From Prorocentrum cordatum (lineage: Eukaryota; Sar; Dinophyceae; Prorocentrales; Prorocentraceae), in NCBI GenBank assembly GCA_963575745.1, contig CAUYUJ010018726.1:124001-188000 (forward strand): a stretch of 64,000 nucleotides of DNA. Reading direction: 5' to 3'. Under the pieces are notes generated by a model. That model worked only from the letters and a program-made list of their open reading frames with translations, did not search any database and was not told where the DNA came from. Position 1 is the stretch's first letter. Each line of letters opens with the position of its first letter. This document shows positions 8,815 through 19,840 of the stretch, piece after piece. The position numbers were made by a program, and so were the translations under genes.

Positions 8815-9575
8815 GAAGGTTGGGGGTTGAGATCGCACTGGAACGGCGAGCCCCCTTCCGGGAAATGGGAAATCGGTTTCGGTGTCGTGTTTATGTCGTG
8901 CGTGCGGGCGAGGCGAGGCTGCGTGGGCGCGCGAGAGGAATGACCCCGCCGTCGCAAGGTCGATTCGGATGCAGTGGACCGTCCCTCCGCCCACGGTGGG
9001 CGCGCGGTGGCCCAGGGTGTCCCGCCGTGGTGTCTTGTGGCGTCCCGTTGATGTCCCGTCGGTGTTCCGTCGGTGGTGGGCGGGCGGTGGCCAGGGGTGT
9101 TCCGCCTTGTTATCGATAGTGAAATCGATAGTGGGATCGACAATGAGATCACTAGAATGGGACTGATAGTGAGACCACACGTGAGATCGACAGTGAGGTT
9201 GACTGTGACGTTGGTTGTGAGGTTGATCGTGAGATCAATAGTGATATCGATAGAGGAACCGATATTGATATCGATAGTGAGATCGAGAAACGAGATCTTC
9301 AGTGATATCTATAGCAAGATCGTTCGACAGATCGAATGTGAGATTGATCGAGTGTGATCGATCCTGTGAGGTCGATAGTGGGATCAATCGAGTGAGATCG
9401 AAAGCGGGGACGATAGTGACATTACATCGCAGCGCAACATCGTCATAACGCGTCGTCGCCAATTCGAGGGCGCGTCGCCAGCATCGTCATCATCAAACCC
9501 ATCGCTTTTGCCAGCAGTTCGTTTTTTCCCTTCACCCCCCAACCTCCTCATCACCCGAAGGGTGGTCGTATAGAT
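8815..9575 (+). repeat. R1 interspersed composite repeat, copy 1
   Basis: Shared with 15290-16290. The left module contains ATCGGTTTCGG, TGTCGTGCGTGC and GGGCGAGGCGA.GCTGCGTGG. The middle is satellite: first TGTCCCGTGG/TGTTCCGTCGG-type units, then 12-bp GAGATCGATAGT units (9113-9420, degenerate). The right module contains CACCCGAAGGGTGGTCGTATA (9551-9571). Length varies in the satellite while both edges are conserved. No coding potential is evident. Confidence 0.75.
9113..9420 (+). repeat. Degenerate 12-bp GATCGATAGTGA satellite inside R1 copy 1
   Basis: Units with palindromic ATCGAT cores and a GATC about every 12 bp, diverging rightwards. The same unit makes up much of R1 copy 2. Confidence 0.85.
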
Positions 9576-10263
9576 AGAGAAACGTTCCAAGAACTACCCG
9601 TACGGGGTGAGAGTGTGCGACGAGGACCTGCCGTAGGTCGGGGCCGGAATTTGTCTCCGTCTTCGGACGAGGGACCGTTGACCCGCATTCGTCCCCTCAG
9701 CTTTCCTCATTCTCTGACATGTCGCGCCGAAAGAAAAACGACAAACAACGGTGAAACGTTCCAAGAACTCCAGGATCGCAAGGATTCTCAGGAGGAGCTC
9801 GTGATCCCCACACGGGCCTGCAGAAACGGGGGCCGCCAGGTGCTCCGGAACCGGAACGTGTCTCGAGCCAATCGCACCACGACGTCGCCCTCGTCCTTTA
9901 AAGGCCCCATCCCTCGGGGCCCCCTTCTGTACCTTCTAAATTGGAATTTCAAAAAGCACTGAAGCACAACAGACAAATCCTCGGGGTCCTCTTTGAGCCG
10001 CCGAGCCATGGGCGAAGCGAAACTCCGGGGGCGAGGCGGTCCGCGGGCGTGGCGGCCCGCTGGCGCGGAGGCCCCGCGAGCGTGGGCGGTGCTGCGGCCA
10101 GCCCCCCCCCCCCCATCCTGGGTCCCCTCCCGGCGCCGTCCGAGGGTGGCCCGGCCGGCGTGGGCAGGGTGATGGACCGCGCCCCTTTCGCGGTGCAGGC
10201 CGCGGCCTCTGGCTTTCCTCGCCCTCCCCGCGCGTTCACGGGTGGTGGCCAGAGAGGGAAGCT
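9576..10263. other. Gene-free stretch
   Basis: No supported gene. GAAACGTTCCAAGAACT occurs twice (about 9580 and 9753), suggesting a small local duplication. A C-run and GC-rich sequence lie at 10060-10140. Confidence 0.4.
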
Positions 10264-10434
10264 GTACACCCTAGGCGATGCTTAAGAGAACTTAAGTTTT
10301 TGGCGAGAGTCTCGATTCTTCTTAATGTTTCAATGTAAATCCTAAGATTTTGATAGAAGTTCTGGGTTTTTATTCAAATTCTGAGACTCTGAGTTTCTTA
10401 ACCCATGATTTCTTAAGCATTTCGCAGGGTGTAC
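10264..10434. mobile_element. MITE-like fold-back element (171 bp)
   Basis: An AT-rich island in GC-rich DNA with imperfect terminal inverted repeats of about 26 bp. The left end is GTACACCCT...GATGCTTAAGA and the right end on the opposite strand is GTACACCCT...AATGCTTAAGA. Inner arms also pair (AGAGTCTC at about 10304 with GAGACTCT at about 10383). No coding capacity. No clear target-site duplication was found. It could also be a structured regulatory hairpin. Confidence 0.6.
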
Positions 10435-11001
10435 GCTGTATCGATGCCGATGCTCGTCCTGGAGAGTCGCCACGGCTGGGTTCCCTTCGGCGCGCTGTGC
10501 AGAGCGCACCCTGGGAGGAGTGGAGGGAATTTGCGGTGTCGGTGCCCTTTTGTTGCCCCGGGTGGAACGGGGAACGGCAGGAGAGGGGGAGGCAAGGGTG
10601 TTCGCGGTTCGGTCGGTTCGGCCGCGTCGCGGTCGTTTGCGTCACAGAAGGTTCGATCCGGCCACTGGTTGATACAATGGGGAGGAATTCATTTTTACAA
10701 ACGACTTGACAAAGTCCATGTTCTTGAAAACATCTCACACACCCACCCGCAACTTGGTTTGCAAAACCCATGCGGCGGCGAATGCGATGAGTGCTTGGCG
10801 TTGGCTGGTGCATCTGTGCGGCCGCGCCAGCCCGCGCATGCTCGCGCGCACAGCGGCCAGTTAGTTTGACTCGACCGACGCGGCCGTGGTGGCGCTGGCC
10901 TCTGGGCACTTCCCAGCGGGCACTGCAGTGCGAGTCGGTGAATTAGGTGGGCGGCGCGGTAGACACGACTATGAGAGTAGCACGCGCGCAGGGGCCTTCG
11001 A
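10435..11001. other. Gene-free stretch
   Basis: Short open frames only, without recognisable motifs or coding bias. Confidence 0.4.
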
Positions 11002-11590
11002 ATGAATTCGACATGCGGCGCGAGAGGCCCGATGGGCATAATTCGATGAAAGCGTTGGAAAACCGATGGTTTTCTTAAGAATCTGCAAGACCGTGAGCGC
11101 AGGCTGTTTTGACAACTGATGTTGCGAATCTATGCGTGTTGATATGTTTTCGGGGGCACCCGTTTTTTGGAACCCTTGCGACACCGACGGTTTTTGACGG
11201 ATTCCGGCATGCGCGCGCGACGACGCGCACGCGCGCATTTCGTCCCATGTTTTGCCCTGGGGTTATTGCGACAGCACGCGTGCATGGGCGTTCGGGCGAT
11301 CTCGACATGCGCGCGCGAGAGGCCCGTTTGGTAGCATTTCATAACACTGGTCGAAGCATTTGTTTTTTCCCCAAGAATTCCCAACATCGCGGGCGCAGCC
11401 TTTTTTTGAAAACCATTATTGCGAAACCATTGTATATGTTCTCGTGACCCTCGATTGTAAGATCTTTACAAAGCCTTGGGTTGTTGAAGGTTTCTGGCAT
11501 TCGCTCGCGACGACGCGCGCGTGTGCACTTCGCTTTTTTGTTGCAAGGGATGTTAGAAGAGTGCTGAATTTTTATAAACGTGTGCGCGCA
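11002..11590 (+). repeat. Old tandem duplication, about 294-bp period, two diverged units
   Basis: Unit 1 starts near 11008 (TCGACATGCGGCGCGAGAGG) and unit 2 near 11302 (TCGACATGCGCGCGCGAGAG). Each unit then has, in the same order, TTTTTT/CTTAAGAAT-type sequence, a GCGCAG(G/C)CT.TTTT patch, TTGCGAA, a GACGG/GAAGGTTT.TGGCAT patch, and CG-rich CGCGACGACGCGC before a CTTCG/TTTCG end. Non-coding. Confidence 0.6.
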
Positions 11591-11754
11591 TTTTTTTGCA
11601 GAGGATGAAGGGGGGGCGAACTCCGGCCTGGGGGAAATGAACAAGAAGACAGAAGCATATGCTAATTGCAATTCGCGAGGCTGGCTTGATAAGTTCGGGG
11701 GGGCGATGAGGGTACAATCCAAATTCTTTTAAAAAGGAGACTGGAGCGGGTGAG

Positions 11755-11935
11755 ATGCTGCAGGAGGAGGAGGGGGGCGAAGTGAGGATGAGGAGGAAGT
11801 GGGGGAGGAGGAGGAGGAGGAGGAGGAGGAGGAGGAGGAGGATGAGAGGAGGGGGAGGATGAGGAGGAGTAGGAGGGCGAGGCGGAGGAGGGAGTAGCAT
11901 GAGCAGGAAGAACAGGATATCAGGAGGAGGAGGCG
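11755..11935. repeat. GGA/AGG trinucleotide tract
   Basis: Nearly pure purine strand of AGG units. First block of the 3.4-kb low-complexity zone. Confidence 0.9.
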
Positions 11936-11944
11936 GAGGATTAG

Positions 11945-12094
11945 GATGAACATGTGGATGAGGATGCGGATGATGATCCAGATCATGATGATGGTGGTGA
12001 TGATAATGGTTGTGGTGACGATGCTGATGATGATGATGATGCAGATGATGATGACGATGAGGATGCTGTCGCTGTTGGGCATGATGATGATACC

Positions 12095-12164
<70 letters not shown>

Positions 12165-12665
12165 GGTATGTCGCTGATGGCGACGACGATGGTGATGTTG
12201 ATGCTGATGGTGATAACGAAGATGATGATGACGACGACTACGATGATTGCGACGATGCTGATGATGATGAGGATGATGATGGTGCTGGTGATGTTGATGA
12301 TGATCATGACGATGTTGGTTTTGATGGTGATGACGATGACGACGATGATAATGATGTTGGTATTGATGTTGATTATGAGGATGATGGTGGTTGTGATGGT
12401 GATGGTGATGACGACGTGGATGATGATGAGGGTGATGATGGCGATGATGACGATTACGATGAGCACGATGACGGCGATGATGGTGGTAATGGCGATGATG
12501 ATAGCGACGGTTGTGATGATGATGATGATGATGATCACCATCATGATGTTGTTGATGATGTTGATGATCATGATCATGATAATGATGATGCTGTTGATAG
12601 GGATCACGATGTTGATGATGATGGCGATAACGATACGCATTGTAACATTGTCTGGAAGTATTGAC
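11945..12665. repeat. GAT/GAC trinucleotide tract (about 720 bp)
   Basis: Imperfect GAT repeat with GAC and GGT variants, with a perfect run near 12096-12162. It leaves long frames open on both strands (poly-Asp, poly-Met, poly-His/Ile). These are repeat artefacts, not genes. Confidence 0.92.
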
Positions 12666-12669
12666 GATG

Positions 12670-13170
12670 ATGATGTCAAGGATGAGGAGGAGGAACGGTA
12701 TGGTCAGAGGAGGATGAGGAAGAGTAGGAGGAGACGGAGAAGGAGGCGATGATGATGAAAAGACATCCATACGAACATTTAATACGAAATTGAAAGCGAG
12801 TATGAATACGATAATGATGATTATATTCATGGTGATGATACTGATGGTGATGATGGTGATGAGGAGGAGGACGACGAGGAGGAGGAGGAGGAGGATTATG
12901 ATTCTGACAGGAGGAGTGTGTGAGGAGTGTGTGGCTGTGAGGAGGGTGTGATGAGCAGGAGGAGGAGGGTCTGTGTGGCTGTGATGAGTGTGTGGCGGCA
13001 CCCTTGTTTCGCACGCACACGCGGAGAGTCCAATCGACACGATAGCTTTGCACCGTAAAAAATGATCCTGACAGGAGGAGGAGGAGGAGAAAGAAGAGGA
13101 GGAGGAGAGAGGGGAGGAGGAAGAGGAAGAGCAGGAAAAGGACGACGACGAGGAGGAGAAAAGGCAGGAG
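12670..13170. repeat. Mixed AGG/GAT/GTG tract
   Basis: Purine-rich AGG blocks (12678-12750, 12860-12965, 13070-13170) separated by short GAT and GTGTG-rich patches. Non-coding by composition. Confidence 0.8.
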
Positions 13171-13269
13171 TTAAGGCAGCAAGCGGATGGCTGGCCGTAA
13201 TCCCACCCCGTGGGCTTCGCAAACACCGAGTGCGATGGAACAAGCTGGCACCGCGGGAGGGCAGGCAAA

Positions 13270-13570
13270 GTGCGAGTGCAGTTTCGCCTTCCGCCGCTTC
13301 CCTCCCGCGCCCCCCTCCTCCCTCGCTCCCTCCATCCTCCCCTCCTCCCTCCCTCCTTCTGCCCCCACTCCTCCAGAGGTACCCATTCGTATTGCCCGCG
13401 TCGGGTCAAATCACCCCTCTTCCCATGTCCAGCCTCCATTTGTTCCTCCTCTCTGGTTCTTCCTCGCTCCTCTTCTCCGCCTGCTCCCGCCTCCTCCTTC
13501 CTCCCCTCTCCTCTCCTCCCTCGCTCTCCTCCCTCTCTATCTCATCCCTCCCTCCCTCTCCCCTCCCACC
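13270..13570. repeat. CCT/CTC pyrimidine tract
   Basis: The strand switches to CT-rich here, complementary in composition to the AGG blocks on either side, so the zone has an inverted purine/pyrimidine layout. Confidence 0.8.
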
Positions 13571-13724
13571 GCCTCGCCGCGAGTGTCGGCTCACAGCCTC
13601 CAACGCCCCCCGCCGGTCCCGCCGCGTCCACGCCCCGCATTTTTTTCGGCGCGAGCGCAGACCCCCCTCCTGCAAATGGCGGCAGCGGCGTGCCCGCCTC
13701 TGGGGGGCGGGGGAGAGGGACAGT

Positions 13725-14530
13725 ATCATGATGCCTGTTGATGATTTGGTGGTGGGTGTCGATACTCCCGACGATGATGTGCACAATGGCCAAGCTGGTC
13801 GTGGCATTGGTTGTGATGAGAGCAGCGACGACGATGGTGCTGCCGATGATGATGATTGTTGTGATGAAGGTTATCGTTTTGGCGACGACGAGGATAACAA
13901 CGACGAGTTTTGTGCTGTTGTTGATGGTGGTAACTACACCCGCGGTGACGACGAGTAGGACGTTGATGACGATGGTGATGCTGATGACGATGATGCTGAT
14001 GATGGAAGTAATGACGATGATGATGGCGATGGAGAGTGCGCTGGCGATGGCCATTGATGAGGCTGATGACGATGGCGACGACACTGACGCTGATGTTGCT
14101 GATGATGCTGACCGCGAACATGCGGAGAACGAGGATGCGGATGATGATGATGATGATGATGATGATGAGGATGATGATGATGAGGATGAGGATGAGGATG
14201 AGGATGAGGATGATGGTGATGGTGATGAGTATGGCGCTGATGGCGACGGCGATGATGATGTTGATGATTGCCTTGCTGATGATGATGCTGATGATGATGG
14301 TGATGACGATGGTGATGACGATGATTCGGGTGATGCTGATGATCACGAACATGCGGAATACGATAATGCAGCTGATTATGATGATGCTGATGATGATTAT
14401 GACGCTGAGGAAGATGATGCTAATGATACTGCTAATGATGATGTTGCTGCTGATGATGATGCTGATGATGGTGATGATGATGCTGATGACGATGATGATG
14501 ATGGTGATCATGATGCGAATGATAATGCTA

Positions 14531-14575
<45 letters not shown>

Positions 14576-14988
14576 CTGATGACGACTATGATGATGGTGA
14601 TGATGATGATGATGATGATGGTGTTGGTGGTGGTGGTGGTGATGGTGATGATATTAATGATTATGGTGCTGTTGCTGCTGCTGATGATGATGATGAGGAG
14701 GAGGAGGAGGCGGGTGAGGGTGATGGTTTGGGTGAGGGCAGGGATGAGGATGAGGATGAGGATGGTGATGACGATGATGCTGATGGCGATGGTGATGCTG
14801 ATGATGATGATGATGATGATGACGACGATGCTGCTGCTGATGATTGTGATGTTGATGACGATGATGCTGCTAATGGTGATGGTAATTGTGATGGTGACGG
14901 TGCTGGTGATCATGATGATGATTATGATGCTGATGCTGATGCTGATGCTGCTGCTGATGATGATGATGACGATGATGAATTTACAGGT
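13725..14988. repeat. GAT/GAC trinucleotide tract (about 1.26 kb)
   Basis: Imperfect GAT array with several pure runs (14136-14170, 14535-14575). A 449-codon frame spans it, but its two halves use different registers of the same repeat (Met/Thr-rich, then Asp-rich), and equally long frames exist on the other strand. I do not call a gene. Confidence 0.92.
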
Positions 14989-14994
14989 GCTGCT

Positions 14995-15185
14995 GATGAT
15001 CAGGAGGAAGAGGAGGAATACGATGAGCAGGAGGACGAGGAGGAGGGAGAGGATGAGGACAACGAAACATTACGAAGATCCTCATAGGCATGGTACGTAG
15101 GAGGAGGAGGAGGAGGAGGAGGAGGAGGAGGAGGAGGAGGAACAGTAATCTGACGATAAGGAGCAGGACGAGGAGGAGGGTTGGA
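14995..15185. repeat. AGG/GGA tract
   Basis: Purine tract closing the low-complexity zone, with a perfect GGA run at 15100-15140. Confidence 0.88.
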
Positions 15186-15289
15186 GAGGGGGATGGCGGA
15201 AAGGGGGGGGAGAATGGATATTCGCGCCCGTCGAGTCCCACGAGGGATTCCGGCGAAGTGGACGGATAATGATTCGGAGGAGAAGCACA

Positions 15290-16290
15290 GGTGGGGGAGG
15301 ATATCGGAGGTGTGGGGGTGAGTCCGACGTGAAACGGACCCCCCCTACGGGGAGATCGATTTCGGTTTCGGGTTCGTGTCGTGCGTGCCGTGCGTGCGTG
15401 CGGGCGAGGCGAAGCTGCGTGGGCGGGCGAGAGGAAATCCTCCTGTGGTTGGGCCGCGGCCGGACCAAATGTAACTCCTCCTGCTGCCGGTGCCGCGCGG
15501 TGTCCCGCCGGCGTCCCGCTGGTGTCCCGAAATCCTCCTGTAGCTGGGCCGCGGCCGGACCAAATGTTTCTTCTCCGGCGGCCGGTGCCGCGCGGTGTCC
15601 CGCCGGTGTCCCGCTGGTGTCCTGTGGTGTCCCGTGGCGTCCCGTTGAGTGAGATCGATAGTGAGATCGATACTGAGATCGATACTGAGATCGATGTGGT
15701 GCTCCGAGGTGTCCCGTGGTGTCCCGTTGAGTGAGATCGATAGTGAGATCGATAGTGGGATCGACAGAGATCGATAGTGATATCGATACTGAGATCGACA
15801 CTAATCGATGTGGTGCCCCGAGGTGTCCCGTGGTGTCCCGTGGTGTCCCAAAAAGTGAGATCGATAGTGAGATCGATACTAAGATCGACGGGTGTTCCGT
15901 GGTGTCCCGTGGTGTCCCGTGGTGTCCCGTTGAGTGAGATCGATAGTGAGATCGATAGTGAGATCGATGTGGTGTCCCGAGGTGTCCTGTGGTGTCCGAT
16001 GGTGCCCCGTTGAGTGAGATTGATAGTGAGATCGATAGTGGTACCGATCGTGAGATCGAGATGTGTTCCGCGGTGTCGCATGGTGTCCTGTTTCGGCCCG
16101 TGGTGTCCCGTGATGTCCCGTTGAGTGAGATCGATAGTGAGATCGATAGTGAGATCGACAAGTGTCCCGTGGTGTCCCGTGGTGTTCCGTTGCGTGAGAT
16201 CGATAGTGAGATCGATTGAGTCAGGTGTTGGTTCCCCCCTCTCACCCCCCCCACAACCTCCTTATCACCCGAAGGGTGGTCGTATAGGTA
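15290..16290 (+). repeat. R1 interspersed composite repeat, copy 2
   Basis: Same outer modules as copy 1: left ATCGATTTCGG...TGTCGTGCGTGC...GGGCGAGGCGAAGC, right CACCCGAAGGGTGGTCGTATA (16267-16287). The middle alternates TGTCCCGTGG units with GAGATCGATAGT units, block by block (15600-16220). A short internal duplication at 15440-15600 repeats TGGGCCGCGGCCGGACCAAATG. Confidence 0.78.
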
Positions 16291-16389
16291 TACGAGTATG
16301 TTGATAGGCTGCTGCTGCTGCTGCTGCTGATGGCGATGATGAGGAAGAAGAGGAGGGGGAGGAGGAGGAGGACGAGGAGGACGAGGACC

Positions 16390-16800
16390 AGTGTAAACCC
16401 ACGGCTCACCAACGACATTACAATACCCCCTCCTTGCAAATTCCCTCTTCATAGGCCCCTGCACGGATTCATTTTCACTGAACGAAGTGCCTCGTTGGAA
16501 GACAACGGATTGAACATCCTGAGCTGCGCCAGAGCACCATTCCTGGAACTTCAACGCAGCGAATCACCGTTACTGTTGCGTCTTGGCGATCCTGCGACTT
16601 CAATACCACGAATCAGCGGAACTGTTGCGCCCTCGCCATCCGACATCGTACCAGAACAATGGTGCTGGCCATTATTCATGAGAGGCTTTGAAAAGGTTGG
16701 AACTTCTTGAAACGAATTTGCGACGCGCTAATCTGAGAGCCACATTTTGAAAAGGAACCGCCCTCCATTCGTGAAGCTCCTGCCGTTTTCGAAGACGAAT
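16390..16800 (-). repeat. R3 SINE-like interspersed repeat, copy 1
   Basis: On the minus strand this matches 26050-26550 in order: GGAGGGCGGTTCCTTTTCAA, AAATGTGG, GACGCAACAGT, GATTCGCTG, a GGAATGGTGCTCTGG block, GTCTTCC, and ACTGGTC followed by a TCC-rich microsatellite. It has no ORF of its own. A microsatellite tail at the same edge in both copies suggests a retroposon. Confidence 0.65.
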
Positions 16801-16839
16801 GTGCAAGGAGGAGGAGGAATTCTGTTTCTTATTGCCCTT

Positions 16840-17010
16840 ACTCTCCTCCTCCTCCTCCTCCTGGATCTCCTGCTCCATCTCCTTATCCCGCTTCTGCTGC
16901 TGCTTTTGCTGCTGCCGCTCCTCCTCCACCTCCTCCTCTCCTCCTCCCTTCCTCACTCCCTCCCTCCGTCCCTCCTCCCTCCTCCGTCCCTCCCTTCCTG
17001 CTCCTCCTCT
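16840..17010. repeat. CTC/CCT pyrimidine tract
   Basis: CTCCTC-rich block with CTG patches. Any translation is Leu/Ser/Pro-rich and meaningless. Confidence 0.85.
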
Positions 17011-17422
17011 TCCATGTCCTCTTGATCCTGATTTGGATTTTGAAAACTACAGGAGTTAAACATTACGTGATGGCGTGTTCCGCGAGGGTTTTGAAGTCAG
17101 ACGCCACCAACAAATATAATTGTATGTGATGCCGGATTTCGGAGATGGAGCAATGTCTGATCATGAATGGATTAAGATTTGTACGGTAATGCGTCAAGAA
17201 TGGAGTGGCAATGTAGCAATCACGAAGCAGGGCTGAAGAAATAATGTAGCAAGCCAACTATGACGAATCAGCAGGCAGTGATGGAGGTGCCGCCGCCCCT
17301 ATAAGAGAAGCAATATTGACACAGGTAGGTAAAACTGGTGCTGCCTGCCTGCATTCTGAAGTGGTTACTGAAAGCTTGTGAACGAGGCTGCAGTGCGTAC
17401 GATTTCAGCATGTGTTGCTCGT
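17011..17422. other. Gene-free stretch
   Basis: Less GC-rich unique-looking DNA. A short minus-strand frame (17063-17257) has no recognisable motif. Confidence 0.35.
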
Positions 17423-18256
17423 TTATTTAATCGCTTCGCTCATTCCGCCGGCCCATATTGTCGCACCGTTGTGGGCTAGCCGAGTTTTGGGGCCTCTTGG
17501 GGGCCGTTTTGGGGCCTCTTGGGGCCTCTTTTGGGCCTCTTGGGCGCCTCTTGGGGCGTCTTGGGGGCCTCTTGGGGGCCTCTTGGGGCCTTTTTGGGGC
17601 CTCCTGGGCGCCTTCTGGGGCGGAGGGCTCGATTTTTCAGTTCTCGGTTCCCCTCTTGAGCCCCTCTTGGGCCCGTCTTGGGGCCTCTTGGTCCGTCTTG
17701 GGCGGCACTTGGGCCGTCTTGGGGGCCCTCCTGGGCCGTTCCGGGGCCGTCTTGGGAGCCTCGTGGGCCGTCTTGGAGCGGTCTTGGGGGCCTCTTGGGC
17801 CGTCTTGGAGCGTCCGGAAGCCGAAAAAGCCAGAACGCAAAAAACATCGAACAAAAATAATGAAAATCAGCGATTTTGGCCTCTTGGGGCCCTCTTCGGA
17901 GGCCTCTGGGAAGGCCCTTGGGGCGTCTTGGAGGCCTCTTGGGCTGTCTTGGGGCCCTGCTGGGCGTCTTCGGGCGATCTTTGGCCGTCTCGGGGCCCTC
18001 TTGGACCGTCTTGGAGGCTTCTTGGGGACCTCTTGGCCCGTCCTGGGGCCCTGTAACAGGGCTCCGGCATCTCTGGCCCGACTTTCGGGGACCTTGCCGG
18101 GGACTTGCTGGGGACTTGCCGGGGACTTGCCGGGACCTTGCCGGGGTACTTTTCGTCTGGGGACCCCCAGGGGCCGCCCCGCGCGCGCGAACTAGAAATA
18201 CTGTTAACCAGGTACCGGAGATCTTAGCACGCCCTGGCCCGTTGGGCCGGCGAATT
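17423..18256 (+). mobile_element. R2 interspersed element, copy 1 (834 bp)
   Basis: Shared with 50895-51875, with sharp edges in both copies: left TTATTTAATCGCTTCGCTCA, right CCCGTTGGGCCGGCGAATT. The interior is about 10-bp satellite (TTGGGGCCTC, TTGGGCCGTC) around a conserved A-rich island (17838-17880). The right 130 bp (GTTAACCAGGTACCGGAGAT region) is nearly identical in the two copies. ATTC-GCCGGCCCA near the left end pairs with the right end, so short inverted termini are possible. Long frames on both strands are satellite artefacts. Confidence 0.75.
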
Positions 18257-18585
18257 ATACAGTTTCGTTCGATAGGTCAGCGCTATGCCCTCCCGGATAC
18301 AAGCAACATGCATTTGTAGCATGTATGGGAGTGGACATGTCACGATTGGAACCGATTCATTCTGCGCGATACCTCCAAAGCAGCCATATCGTCTAGATCG
18401 TCCAGTAGTTCATCGATCGTTGAAACGGTTCGAATGATAATAACATTTCAACTGTTGGTTGTTCCATCTGAGGTCTTGGGGATTCTAGGAGGAAACAGGG
18501 GGGGAGCAAGGTTGGACACAATTCAGCAAGTAATGAGTGGCAAAGAGGTCCACGTATATCCCCCACTAAATCAGGATGGAGTCAG
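18257..18585. other. Gene-free stretch
   Basis: Unique-looking sequence without a supported gene or signal. Confidence 0.35.
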
Positions 18586-18850
18586 ACAACTGTAAGAATG
18601 AAGCACACATTGCACAAACATGGAGCAACACTGGGGCAATAATGGAGCAATAATGGGGCAAGGCTTGAGAAATAATGGGATAATAATGGAGCAAAGGCGG
18701 AGCAAGAAAGGAGCAAGGACGTGGAGTACAGATTGAGCAATAGTGGAGCAATAATGGCGCAATGATGGAGCCAACACGGGACATTAATGGAGCATGCATG
18801 CACATGCAGCAAGAAAGAGCAATCACTGAGCAATCATGGAGCAATCGTGG
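18586..18850. repeat. ATGGAGCAATA minisatellite, array 1
   Basis: About 11-12-bp units of the ATGGAGCAAT(A)ATGGAGCAAG type. The same unit recurs at 19715-19840 and 22080-22360. Confidence 0.8.
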
Positions 18851-19072
18851 GGTAGGACAGCGCTACACGTGGAGCGAGAATGACAAGCGAGGGAGAAAGA
18901 GAGAGAGAGAGAGATGATTCAGGAGGAACATCCGGATAACGGAGAGTTGGGGACAGGCACGCGGGTGCAGGCGATTGGTGCCCAAGGAAGATTCACGCAT
19001 AAACGATGTAACGCCGCTCTGAGAATGGAGCCAATGGTGTGACAGGGCTCCGGCATGGAACGGAATTGGGGA

Positions 19073-19212
19073 GGGCTGGACCTAAACGGTGTTTTGGCGA
19101 GTTCGTGGGCTGTTTTCGTTTCGACTTCGTTTTGCGGTAGAGGTGGGTTGAAGACAAAACGAGGGAAAACGAAAACAAAACGAAAACGAAAAACACCGTT
19201 TAGGTTCAGCCC
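19073..19212. mobile_element. Fold-back / MITE-like element (140 bp)
   Basis: 23-bp termini match in inverted orientation at 22 positions: left GGGCTGGACCTAAACGG, then TGTTTT; right on the opposite strand GGGCTGAACCTAAACGG, then TGTTTT. Inner arms (GTTTTCGTTTCGACTTCG against GTTTTCGTTTTCCCTCG) also pair, so the whole element folds into one hairpin. Non-coding. TGGGGA and TGGGA at the edges are at best an imperfect target duplication. Confidence 0.72.
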
Positions 19213-19640
19213 TGGGATGTAACAGTAATTGTGAAGGCCTCACGGCTGGTGTTGCCGATCCTGAAGGCTGCCCCCCCACCACATGCGGGACCTCCCCAAG
19301 GGACCCCCGGCGACCCGCCCGGATGTGAGTGCCCCTTCGTCCCCCTGTCCACGGGGGGGGGCCCCCCAGGACCCGCCGGGACTCCGGGTCCCCTCCCCGG
19401 TGCCCCGCCCCCCCTGCCCACCCGACGCAGCACCCCCCGTACCCCGTACCCCTCCGCGGCCCCCAGGGTGGGCGGCAGTCTGACCCGGGACGCCCCCCGC
19501 ACCCTGCCCCCCCACACCCACGCCCCGCAGCACCCCCCGTGCCGGCCCCCCCCCATCCCCCCGTCAGGGAGGGGAAGGAGGGGAGGGGAATCAGCCAATC
19601 ACGGCGTTTCTTTTCCCTGTTCGTTCTTTCTTCTCCTGGG
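19213..19640. other. GC-rich gene-free stretch
   Basis: C- and G-run-rich sequence that leaves all frames open. No recognisable protein. Short GACGAC/GAAGAC units at 19645-19690 follow. Confidence 0.4.
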
Positions 19641-19714
19641 ACTGGCGACGACGAAGACGACAACGACGACGAAGACGACGACAGCGTTGGGGCAACGACG
19701 TAGCAATAATTCAG

Positions 19715-19840
19715 CGAGCTTGGAGCAAGAATTGAATACTCATGGAGCAAGAATGGAGCAATCATGGGGGGCGAGAAATGAGCAATAATGGAGCCATACA
19801 GCAATAATAATGGAGCAAGACTAAAGCAAGAACGGAGCCT
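19715..19840. repeat. ATGGAGCAATA minisatellite, array 2
   Basis: Same unit as 18586-18850, fewer copies. Confidence 0.75.

Noticed and set aside
11553-15087. Very long Asp-, Met-, His- or Ile-rich ORFs on both strands (up to 628 codons)
   Set aside because: They are translations of GAT/GGA repeats, open in several frames and on both strands, with register switches.
17412-18319. Several 120-245-codon ORFs on both strands, also at 50895-51953
   Set aside because: They lie inside the R2 satellite core, where a 10-bp GC unit leaves all frames open.
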